Shown: in pieces, positions 21,401 through 27,796 of the stretch
Layout of the letters: the number at the start of each line of letters is the position of its first letter
How positions within the stretch are numbered: position 1 is the stretch's first letter
NCBI GenBank assembly: GCA_046153995.1
Contig: JBJXEH010000042.1
Location: forward strand, 1-27,796
DNA from: SZUA-430 sp046153995
GTDB taxonomy: Bacteria; Pseudomonadota; Alphaproteobacteria; Micropepsales; Micropepsaceae
Length of the DNA stretch: 27,796 bases
Direction of reading: 5' to 3'
The notes under the pieces: model-generated
The model's input: the letters and a program-made list of their open reading frames with translations, nothing else
What the model was told of the DNA's origin: nothing
Database searches by the model: none
Made by a program: the position numbers and the translations under genes

Positions 21401-23155
21401 ATGGAGCATGAAGCCAAACTTGTGGTGACTGTCGTTGGCGGCCTTGTGCTTGCGTTCGGTTTCGGCTTCATCGCGAATCGCCTGCGCCTGCCGCTGCTCG
21501 TCGGCTACTTGCTCGCGGGCATTGCGCTAGGGCCGTTCACGCCAGGTCCCGTTGCCGACGCAGAGATCGCAAGTCAGCTTGCCGAGATCGGCATCATTCT
21601 TCTGATGTTCGGTGTCGGCCTGCATTTCTCGCTCAGCGAACTGATGGCTGTGCGCTGGATCGCGGTGCCCGGCGCGATCGGCCAGATTGCCGTCGCGACC
21701 GCGATCACAATGGCTGTCGCGTCCGGCCTTTGGGGCTGGTCGATCGGCGGCGGGCTGGTCTTAGGGCTCGCTCTGTCGGTCGCGTCCACGGTGGTCGTCC
21801 TGCGGGCATTGGACGAACGAAGCGCCGTCGAAACGCCGAACGGACGCATCGCCGTCGGCTGGCTGATCGTCGAGGACTTGGCGATGGTGCTGACACTCGT
21901 CCTATTGCCGCCGCTTGCGGCCCTGTCGGGCAGCGTGCCGCTCGCCGACGCGCATGGCGCTGCCGCACCGGCGGCCGGCGGCAACATCGGCCTGCTGCTC
22001 ACCTTCACGATCCTCAAAATCCTAGCCTTCGTCGCGCTGGTCATCGTTGTCGGACCGCGCTTCGTGCCGTGGCTTTTGGGTCAAGCGGCGCGCACGGGCT
22101 CGCACGAACTTTTCACGCTGTCGGTGCTTGCGATCGCGCTTGGCATAGCATTCGGTGCTGCGCAGATCTTCGGCGTGTCGTTTGCGCTCGGTGCGTTCTG
22201 CGCCGGTGTCGTGCTCTCGAACACGCCATTGAGCCAACGCGCCGCGGCCGAAGCACTGCCCCTGCAACACGCGTTCGCGGTGCTGTTCTTCGTGTCGGTC
22301 GGGATGCTGTTCGACCCCACGATCCTGGTGCGCGAGCCGCTCGCGGTGCTGGCCGTCCTCTTCATCATCTTGATCGGCAAGTCGATTGCGGCCTTTGCGA
22401 TCGTGCTCGTCATGGGTTACCCGCTTTCGACCGCGCTCACCGTGTCGGCGAGCCTCGCGCAGATCGGCGAATTCTCCTTCATCCTGGCGGCACTCGGCAT
22501 CGCGCTGGGATTGATGCCCGAACAAGGGCGGGACTTGATATTGGCAGGCGCGCTTTTGTCAGTGACGCTGAACCCGCTCGCCTTCGCGCTGATCGCGCCG
22601 GCGTCACGCTGGTTCAAGGCGCACCCGCAACTAACCGCCCGCCTCGAACCGTCGCAAGAGCGTAAGCTGCTCGAACTCGAGATGGACCTTGAGGAACGCA
22701 AGCGCGCGCTCGCGCCAGTCGCGCTCAAGCCCGAAGAGCTGGCCGCAAAGTTCCCCGTCTTCGCCGGCCTCGACGACGCCAAGCGCTCCGAACTCCTCAC
22801 ACTGTTCAAACCGCGTTCCGCCCGCCCCGGCACGCGCCTGATCCGCGCGGGCGATAACGCGGAGGAGATGTTCTTCATCGCCAAAGGCGCGGTCGAAGTC
22901 GCCGTCCCCGGCCAACCGATCAAACTGACCGCCGGCGACTTCTTCGGCGAGATGGGCCTGCTCTCCGGCGCGCCGCGCTCAGCCGACGTGACGGCGATCG
23001 ATTACTGCCAGTTCCTGACGCTCGGCCGCGCCGACTTCCTCGCGTTCGTGGACAAGCACCCCGACCTGCGCGCCAAAATCGGCACTGTCGCGATCTCGCG
23101 CGAAGAAGACAACAAACGCCGCCGCGAACAAGCGCCGCCCGGCGTTACGGGCTAG
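21401..23155 (+). CDS. CPA2-family cation/proton antiporter with cyclic-nucleotide-binding domain
   Basis: This 584-residue inner-membrane protein exchanges a monovalent cation (K+ or Na+) for H+. About residues 1-405 form a 12-13-helix antiporter core with CPA2/KefB-YbaL segments: ILLMFGVGLHFSLSELM, LALSVASTVVVLRALDERS, WLIVEDLAMVL, FALGAFCAGVVLSNTPLS and GEFSFILAALG. After a charged linker comes a cyclic-nucleotide-binding domain from about 451 to 560, with the phosphate cassette GDFFGEMGLLSGAPRSADV (Glu517 and Arg526). KefB/YbaL normally carry a TrkA-N (RCK) domain here; none is visible. Control by cAMP or cGMP is therefore inferred, not shown. The ATG has only a weak ribosome-binding site. 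It ends one base from the stop of the convergent MipA gene. Confidence 0.92.
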   Translation: MEHEAKLVVTVVGGLVLAFGFGFIANRLRLPLLVGYLLAGIALGPFTPGPVADAEIASQLAEIGIILLMFGVGLHFSLSELMAVRWIAVPGAIGQIAVATAITMAVASGLWGWSIGGGLVLGLALSVASTVVVLRALDERSAVETPNGRIAVGWLIVEDLAMVLTLVLLPPLAALSGSVPLADAHGAAAPAAGGNIGLLLTFTILKILAFVALVIVVGPRFVPWLLGQAARTGSHELFTLSVLAIALGIAFGAAQIFGVSFALGAFCAGVVLSNTPLSQRAAAEALPLQHAFAVLFFVSVGMLFDPTILVREPLAVLAVLFIILIGKSIAAFAIVLVMGYPLSTALTVSASLAQIGEFSFILAALGIALGLMPEQGRDLILAGALLSVTLNPLAFALIAPASRWFKAHPQLTARLEPSQERKLLELEMDLEERKRALAPVALKPEELAAKFPVFAGLDDAKRSELLTLFKPRSARPGTRLIRAGDNAEEMFFIAKGAVEVAVPGQPIKLTAGDFFGEMGLLSGAPRSADVTAIDYCQFLTLGRADFLAFVDKHPDLRAKIGTVAISREEDNKRRREQAPPGVTG

Positions 23156-23156
23156 T

Positions 23157-23939
23157 TCAGAACCGGTAGCCTGCGAACAGGCCGAGCGTGACCTGCGTCT
23201 CCGACCCCTCGCGCGCGACGATCGGGCTATCGGCCGCATCGCCCGTCAACTGGCTCACGCTGGCGATGCCGGTCAACGACCACGCATCGCCGAGCGGGAC
23301 GACAGCAGTCAGACCGAAGCCGTAATCCTTGATACCTCCATCGGCCGCATACGGCGCGTAGGGATGCACCGCAGCCGCCGCTTGCGGTCCAGTGATACCG
23401 AAATAGGTCTGCGCATAATCATCATCGACCCACGAGACCTTCGGACCGAGGGAGACCATGGCGCCGGCAATCCGCGTCTCGTAGCGCAGGCCGAGCGTCG
23501 CGATCAGCCCCACATCGTCCGAGACCCCCTGGCGCGCCTCAAGGGACAGTTTGAACGCGTCGATTTTGTACTCCGCAAACGCGCCGAGCTCGAGCGCGCC
23601 GTCGACGTCGCCCCAGCCCGCCAGCGCGATATTGTCACCGGCATCGCGGTCGAACCGGTAGCCTACGATCGCGCCCGCCTTGAAGCCACCGTCGTTCAGC
23701 GCGGTCAGCTTCAAGCCCTCCGGCACGGATAGCGACAGCCAGTCCTGATACTGAACGCGGAAATACGGCAAGGCGCGAAACCGGTAGTCGTCCGACCCTT
23801 CGTAGTCCGGCGTGTAAAGGCCGCCACCGCCGAGGATGAAGGTCCAATCCGCCTTAGCCGCCCCTTGAGGTGGGCCGTCGGCCAACGCCGTTGCCGCGGC
23901 ACCAAACACGCATACGCCAGCCAACACTGTCCGAAACAC
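23157..23939 (-). CDS. MipA/OmpV-family outer-membrane protein
   Basis: This 260-residue protein is an outer-membrane barrel of the MipA/OmpV family, whose E. coli member scaffolds the lytic transglycosylase MltA with a peptidoglycan synthase. After a signal peptide (about 1-21, ending ATALADG) come family motifs: ILGGGGLYTPDYEGSDDYR, FRALPYFRVQYQDWLSLSV and FKAGAIVGYRFDRD. It ends in GLFAGYRF, with the terminal Phe typical of barrel assembly. I place the start at the GTG at 23939 because GGAGGG lies six bases before it and the signal peptide begins there; an upstream in-frame ATG at 24038 adds 33 residues without support. It lies 110 bp downstream of the calcium exchanger gene on the same strand. 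Confidence 0.91.
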   Translation of the reverse strand: MFRTVLAGVCVFGAAATALADGPPQGAAKADWTFILGGGGLYTPDYEGSDDYRFRALPYFRVQYQDWLSLSVPEGLKLTALNDGGFKAGAIVGYRFDRDAGDNIALAGWGDVDGALELGAFAEYKIDAFKLSLEARQGVSDDVGLIATLGLRYETRIAGAMVSLGPKVSWVDDDYAQTYFGITGPQAAAAVHPYAPYAADGGIKDYGFGLTAVVPLGDAWSLTGIASVSQLTGDAADSPIVAREGSETQVTLGLFAGYRF

Positions 23940-24049
23940 GCCAGACCCTCCACGAACCGAGGCGGCAACATGGGTGCCCGGTCCCAAAAAGGAAATGTGC
24001 AAGCCAGCCACGCCCCGGCAGAAATCGCGGAAAATCAATCCGAATAACG

Positions 24050-25156
24050 CTACGGCACGAACGCGAAGAACACGAACGCCGCGAACACGACCAGGTGGAT
24101 GATCCCCTGCAGGACGGTCGTCCGCCCGGTTCCCAGGGTCACGATGCCGAGGAGGAGCGTCAGCATCAGCAATACAGAGTCCTTCACGCCCAACCCCAAC
24201 TGCAGCGGAAAGTCGAACGCCAGCGCCAGGACGACGACGGCCGGGATCGTGAGCCCGATGCTGGCGAGCGCGGACCCGAGCGCCAGGTTCAAACTTGTTT
24301 GAAGCCTGTTCGCCCGCGCCGCGCGCAACGCGGCGACACCTTCCGGCAGCAAAACGATGCCGGCGATCACGATGCCCAACACGCCTTCCGGCGCCTGCGC
24401 GGCGGCGAGCCCCGCCTCGATCGCGGGCGTCAAAACCTTCGCAAGGCCGACCACAGCCACTAGAGCCACGACTAGCAATCCCAAACTCAGCAGAGCTTGG
24501 CCGTCGCCCGGCGGCACCGCGTGCGCGTCTTCATCGGCGCCCGTTTCGACTGGCAAGAAATAGTCGCGATGCCGCACAGTCTGCACGAACACGAACGAGC
24601 CATAGAGCACCAGCGACACGATACCCGCGAACATCAGCTGCGCGTCGCTGAACCGCGGCCCCGGCGCACTGACGGTGACGTTCGGGACGATCATGGTGAG
24701 GATGGTCAGCGCCGCAAGCACGGCGAGCGCCGAACTCGCACCCTGCAGCTGAAAACCCTGCTCGTGATGCCGCGCACCGCCGGAGAGCAGGCTGAGGCCC
24801 ACGATGCCGTTGCACACGATCATGACCGCCGCATAGACCGTGTCGCGCGCGAGGCCCGACTTCGCCTCCGGCGCGCCGATCATGACGGACACGATCAACG
24901 CCACCTCGATCACCGTGACAGCGACGGCCAGCACCAAAGTGCCGAACGGCTCCCCAATCCGGTGCGCGACGACCTCGGCGTGGTGGACGGCGGCCAAGAC
25001 GGTCGCAACCAACACAGCAGCGAACGGCAAGGCGAGAGCGCCGGACACATCCGCAACAAAGCCAGCCGCAACCGCCACCACACCGGCCACCGGCGCAGCC
25101 ATCCAAAGCCAATCGGCAATCGCGTTCGTTTTCAAGACAAGCTCCGAACGCGGCAC
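24050..25156 (-). CDS. chaA: CaCA-family Ca2+/H+ antiporter (ChaA-like)
   Basis: This 368-residue inner-membrane protein has about 11 hydrophobic segments and the two alpha-repeats of cation/Ca2+ exchangers: GEPFGTLVLAVAVTVIEVAL in the first half and LLPEGVAALRAARANRLQTS-LNLALGSALASIGLT in the second. The acidic residues in GEPFGT/IEV and LLPEG are the likely ion ligands. It should expel Ca2+ (or Na+/K+, as ChaA can) in exchange for protons. A His-containing loop (RHHEQGF) and an acidic loop (GADEDAHAV) face one side. The start is uncertain: GTG at 25156 gives the full frame; TTG at 25135, after GGAG, is possible. The lipoprotein gene upstream on the same strand is separated by a likely terminator. 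Confidence 0.92.
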   Translation of the reverse strand: MPRSELVLKTNAIADWLWMAAPVAGVVAVAAGFVADVSGALALPFAAVLVATVLAAVHHAEVVAHRIGEPFGTLVLAVAVTVIEVALIVSVMIGAPEAKSGLARDTVYAAVMIVCNGIVGLSLLSGGARHHEQGFQLQGASSALAVLAALTILTMIVPNVTVSAPGPRFSDAQLMFAGIVSLVLYGSFVFVQTVRHRDYFLPVETGADEDAHAVPPGDGQALLSLGLLVVALVAVVGLAKVLTPAIEAGLAAAQAPEGVLGIVIAGIVLLPEGVAALRAARANRLQTSLNLALGSALASIGLTIPAVVVLALAFDFPLQLGLGVKDSVLLMLTLLLGIVTLGTGRTTVLQGIIHLVVFAAFVFFAFVP

Positions 25157-25203
25157 GCGCTCTAGTGCCTACCTTACACGCTCACTTGCGTTGGCCAATC
25201 GGT

Positions 25204-25224
25204 GACTTCGAATTCCGCGAAGTC
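25204..25224. repeat. Inverted repeat upstream of the calcium exchanger
   Basis: GACTTCG (25204-25210) and CGAAGTC (25218-25224) around AATTCCG. It lies about 48 bp before the exchanger start and has no T run, so a regulator site is more likely than a terminator. No regulator can be named. Confidence 0.35.
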
Positions 25225-25246
25225 GTCGACGCTCGATCACCAAAAA

Positions 25247-25277
25247 CTTAGGGGTCGCACCGGTAAGGCACGACCCC
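25247..25277 (-). terminator. Likely terminator of the small lipoprotein gene
   Basis: Read on the minus strand, GGGGTCG (25277-25271) pairs with CGACCCC (25257-25251) over a 13-base loop, followed by TAAGTTTTT (25250-25242). It begins about 25 bp after the lipoprotein stop. The 7-bp stem and long loop make it weaker than the ompA terminators. Confidence 0.6.
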
Positions 25278-25302
25278 ATATTCGAACAAGTGGAATGCTG
25301 CG

Positions 25303-25758
25303 TTATTGCTGCTTCGGCAGCGGTGCCACGCTGGGCGTACCCGGCGGCGGCGTGAGCATCACTTGATTCAATGGCGTCATCGGGACCTGAAACGCGTTGG
25401 GATAATCGTTCATGGCGCCCGTGGCCGCATCGACACCGACACCCACGATACCGCCGAAGATCAAGTTACCGACGGTCCAACCCTCAAAGTTCGAAGGAAT
25501 GATAGCCGTCGCGTCTTGGTAACCTTCCTTCGTGCAGCGAACCTGAATGTCTTCCTTGCTTCGCTCCACCGTCACCGACGCCGGCGTCGTAACCTGCCAG
25601 CTACCTTGTCCCGAACTCAGAATGCAGTTCGCCCCGGTGATCGGCGGCGACGTCACGTTGATGGCCGCGGTCGAGCCCTTGATGATCGACGCGCACGCGG
25701 ACAACTGAACGGCGCAAAAGACAACAACAAATAGAGCAACATTTTTGGAACTCAGCAT
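25303..25758 (-). CDS. Small lipoprotein with glycine-zipper-like segment
   Basis: This 151-residue protein has a type II signal peptide ending in LSAC, so it is probably lipid-anchored in the envelope. The mature part (ASIIKGSTAAINVTSPPITGANC, then TVERSKEDIQVRCTKEGYQD) is of a type seen in several small proteobacterial lipoproteins; two cysteines (in ANCIL and VRCTK) may pair. GNLIFGGIVGVGVDAATGAMN is Gly/Ala-rich and may insert in or bind to membrane; the C-terminus is Pro-rich. The ATG is well supported by AGGAGGG nearby. No partner gene is evident: the exchanger follows beyond a likely terminator, and the region upstream holds no gene. Function is unknown. Confidence 0.83.
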   Translation of the reverse strand: MLSSKNVALFVVVFCAVQLSACASIIKGSTAAINVTSPPITGANCILSSGQGSWQVTTPASVTVERSKEDIQVRCTKEGYQDATAIIPSNFEGWTVGNLIFGGIVGVGVDAATGAMNDYPNAFQVPMTPLNQVMLTPPPGTPSVAPLPKQQ

Positions 25759-26238
25759 CTCGCCCTCCTGATAGTTGAGGCAGCGGTATCAAAGCAGTCT
25801 CCACAATAAAAGGACTTGGCGCTCCCCCCTCACAACTTATCTCGGCCATGATGCGAATAGCCCACATGTGCGGACGATTTGGCCACCGGCGATGGTGTTG
25901 GCGGGCACCACAATTCGTGGCCCGCTCGTCGCGGCTTACAAACACTGGCGCACTACTATGAGGTAGCCCTGCCGACCAATCGCGCTACACCCTGACCGCG
26001 ATGCTGCAACTACTGCGAGCATACGCAGAGCGAACGCCACCTTCGTCCGAAAGGCGACCGATGCGGAAAAACGGAAGTAGCGGTGTGGCTCGCTACACGC
26101 ACAGAGATCATCGTGTGTCCCCGGAATTTGTGACCGTGCGCTCGGCGGGGTATTCGCTGGACCCGGTGTGACTCGGCGCCGTGTGCTGATGTAAGGGTGA
26201 ACATCATCATGTCACTGTATGCCTCGCAACGTATTTTC
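25759..26238. other. Gene-poor region between the RHS unit and the lipoprotein
   Basis: About 480 bases in which I can support no gene. Short frames exist on both strands (for example 25775-25966 plus, 26010-26282 minus), but none has a ribosome-binding site, typical codon use or recognisable protein features. The lipoprotein promoter should be at its left end. The rest may be remnant DNA left downstream of an RHS locus, where displaced tips and immunity genes decay; nothing here proves that. Confidence 0.5.
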
Positions 26239-26451
26239 TCACCACTTTTTTTTATCTCTAACAAATGAGGTAAGCGCCACAAGCGCCGAGGCGAACAGAG
26301 CGAGCAACAGCAGCTTTAGATAATCCCTACTTACAAAGGATAAGGTTTCATCAACACGACCGTCCCAAAGCGCCTTTAGAACGCCAGATGCAACGAGGCA
26401 GACGCACATGACAAAGAAAAACTTGGTTGCAACTAGAAGATACTTCGCCAT
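26239..26451 (-). CDS. Small two-helix membrane protein, candidate RHS immunity protein
   Basis: This 70-residue protein has two hydrophobic helices, about 4-27 (YLLVATKFFFVMCVCLVASGVLK runs as far as Trp29) and 44-65 (YLKLLLLALFASALVALTSF), joined by a short polar loop (DGRVDETLSFVSRD), and ends in the basic DKKKW. It starts 22 bp after the RHS stop on the same strand, so it is almost certainly co-transcribed. The DNA is AT-richer than the window average, like the adjoining RHS tip. A tiny gene of this kind directly after a polymorphic-toxin tip usually encodes the immunity protein; a membrane location would suit a toxin acting on the inner membrane. That role is inferred from position alone. 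The ribosome-binding site is weak (GAAAG). Confidence 0.65.
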   Translation of the reverse strand: MAKYLLVATKFFFVMCVCLVASGVLKALWDGRVDETLSFVSRDYLKLLLLALFASALVALTSFVRDKKKW

Positions 26452-26473
26452 CTTTCGATCTCGTTACTAAAGA

Positions 26474-27796
26474 CTACTCGTTGTCACAGGTATCGCAGTC
26501 TTGGGCGATATCCTTCGTGCCTTCCTTAATCTCTCTACTAATGAATTTTTTGGTTTCTTGTTTAGTCGCCTCTTTTGCGATCACGCGGACAAAGTTGGAG
26601 CCAACGGCCCCCGCAGTTTCGCCAAACATTTTCTCGGCGACCAAGCCGCCGCCCAAGGTCCCAAGAGATGCTCCAACCGTTTCAACCAGATCGCCGGTTG
26701 CGAGCAAAGTTGTCGATCCCGCGCCGAAGGCTTCCAGGCCGACTTTGGAGAAACCGGTTATTCCCGCGCCCTTGGCAACCGTTCCCATCGTACCAGATCC
26801 AAACCCGGAGACCCCTCCGATGGCTCCGTCATGCATGACTTGTCCGGGATCATTTATATAGCCTTCGTTGTAGACCTGAACTGCCCCAGACAGCGAGATA
26901 CCTGCGCCAGTGCCCGCCAACGTTGATCCGCCGATGGCTCCGAGAACACCAGCGCCAGAGACAGGCACCGAAACAATCACAGCTCCAACACCGACTCCAA
27001 TTATGGCGCCGGTCCCCGACGCTCTGCCCGCCTCTTGTTGTGCGATCAGGTTTGCCTTGATCGCGTACTGACTTGAAAAGCTGACAGGGCAATTGTCGAA
27101 GCAGAGACCGGTTGGATCTGTCCCATTCAGAGGGTCGTTGGCTACATAGGTATAAAGGTTCATCTGGTCGGCATATCCCACCGGATCCGTCTGCAAGAAC
27201 CGCCCAAGGTTCGGCGCGTAGTACCGTGCCCGGTAGTAATAGAGCCCCGTCTCCGCATCGAGCCTGCGGCCGGTGTACTTGAATGCCACGCCCGTCATCG
27301 GCGGGCCGTTGCCGTAGGCATCGTACGTGTACGGCCCCTCGCTCACCGTCCCCGCATCGTTCGACATCGCGACCGTGGAACCCTGCCGGTTGGTGTGGAA
27401 GTAAGCGCGTGTGTTCGGCGCCCCCGGCGTCACCACCGCGATCGGCATGTCGGTGCCGGGGCCGGGGACATAACGGCGCAGCACCGTGGTTCCGCTGTAG
27501 TCCGCGATCTCCTCGTCGCCGTCGGCGAGGAACGTCGTCACCGTGGCGTTGACGGTCTTGGCCTGCCGCCGACCGAGCGGATCGTAGACGTAACTCGCAG
27601 CCGTTCCCGATTTCGCCGCCGTGCGCAGCATGTTCTTCGCGTCGTAAGCAAACGTCCACACGCCGTCGCCGGTGAGGTTCCCGTTGCCGTCATAGGCCAT
27701 GGTCACGGCCGGATTCGCGCCCACCGTGATGTTGACGTACTGATTCAGATTGTTCGCCGCCGCATAGGCCGTCGTCTGAAACAGCGCCGGCACGAA
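26474..27796 (-). CDS. RHS-repeat protein, 3' end only, with variable C-terminal tip
   Basis: The gene enters from beyond the right edge of the window; 440 codons are visible and the frame has no stop at the edge, so any apparent start near 27793 is not real. The visible part starts in YD-type repeats (NQYVNITVGANPAVTMAYDG, VYDPLGRRQAKT, YTYDAYGN), goes on to the RHS-associated core (YYRARYYAPNLGRFLQTDPV, LYTYVANDPLNGTDPTG), and then switches at about 27103 to a 209-residue tip. The RHS part forms a shell around the toxin. The tip is Gly/Ala-rich and hydrophobic in the middle, Lys/Glu-rich near the end, and AT-richer than the core. It begins with CFDNC and ends CDTC. I recognise no nuclease or deaminase motif. 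A small membrane protein gene follows. Confidence 0.9.
   Translation of the reverse strand, partial: FVPALFQTTAYAAANNLNQYVNITVGANPAVTMAYDGNGNLTGDGVWTFAYDAKNMLRTAAKSGTAASYVYDPLGRRQAKTVNATVTTFLADGDEEIADYSGTTVLRRYVPGPGTDMPIAVVTPGAPNTRAYFHTNRQGSTVAMSNDAGTVSEGPYTYDAYGNGPPMTGVAFKYTGRRLDAETGLYYYRARYYAPNLGRFLQTDPVGYADQMNLYTYVANDPLNGTDPTGLCFDNCPVSFSSQYAIKANLIAQQEAGRASGTGAIIGVGVGAVIVSVPVSGAGVLGAIGGSTLAGTGAGISLSGAVQVYNEGYINDPGQVMHDGAIGGVSGFGSGTMGTVAKGAGITGFSKVGLEAFGAGSTTLLATGDLVETVGASLGTLGGGLVAEKMFGETAGAVGSNFVRVIAKEATKQETKKFISREIKEGTKDIAQDCDTCDNE

Noticed and set aside
26120..26150. A GTGTCCCCGGAATT string that resembled an insertion-sequence end.
   Set aside because: No matching inverted partner, target duplication or transposase frame could be found nearby.
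26010..26282. A 90-codon minus-strand frame that overlaps the end of the small membrane protein gene.
   Set aside because: Overlaps a better gene, has no ribosome-binding site and reads like random sequence.

Overview
The window looks like chromosomal DNA from a GC-rich, Gram-negative alphaproteobacterium. The evidence is a perfect CtrA-type box (TTAA-N7-TTAAC) before one ompA-like gene, the abundance of outer-membrane proteins (TonB receptor, OmpA-like barrels, MipA/OmpV, a Wza-type lipoprotein), and the protein style. A Micropepsaceae/Rhizomicrobium-like or Caulobacterales-like host is my guess from that style; I could not test it. I see no rRNA, tRNA, CRISPR, or intact insertion sequence.

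Layout. (1) 54-2095, minus strand: a small secreted protein, a Wza/GumB-type polysaccharide-export lipoprotein and a PPP-family metallophosphatase. (2) 2311-15857: the centrepiece, six paralogous OmpA-type proteins (here A-F), each with a signal peptide, a small beta-barrel, a Pro-rich linker and a C-terminal peptidoglycan-binding domain. A stands alone; B-F form a tandem array on the plus strand. Nearly every copy has its own Shine-Dalgarno sequence and its own strong terminator, so they look like independent units rather than one operon. Between A and B lies a module of a large TonB-dependent receptor, a TPR/2OG-oxygenase fusion and a second, convergent 2OG-Fe(II) oxygenase. (3) 15928-25758: mostly envelope and transport genes: two proteins of unknown function, an exported cyclophilin, an SMP-30/gluconolactonase, an M15 D,D-peptidase, a beta-lactamase-fold serine hydrolase, a CPA2 cation/proton antiporter with a cyclic-nucleotide-binding tail, a MipA/OmpV protein, a CaCA-type Ca2+/H+ exchanger and a small lipoprotein. 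(4) 26239-27796, minus strand: the 3' end of an RHS-repeat protein that runs off the window, with an AT-richer variable tip, followed 22 bp later by a tiny two-helix membrane protein that is a candidate immunity protein.

How the genes fit together. The OmpA set, the M15 peptidase, the serine hydrolase and MipA all point to outer-membrane/peptidoglycan attachment and cell-wall turnover. A recurring signature is paired cysteines: the TonB receptor has exactly eight, in four close pairs; OmpA-A and B have exactly two, beside the peptidoglycan-binding pocket; C and F have exactly two, in one barrel loop; D and E have none in the mature protein. The most interesting leads are this cysteine partitioning, the CtrA box before only one paralog, and the RHS tip with its membrane partner.
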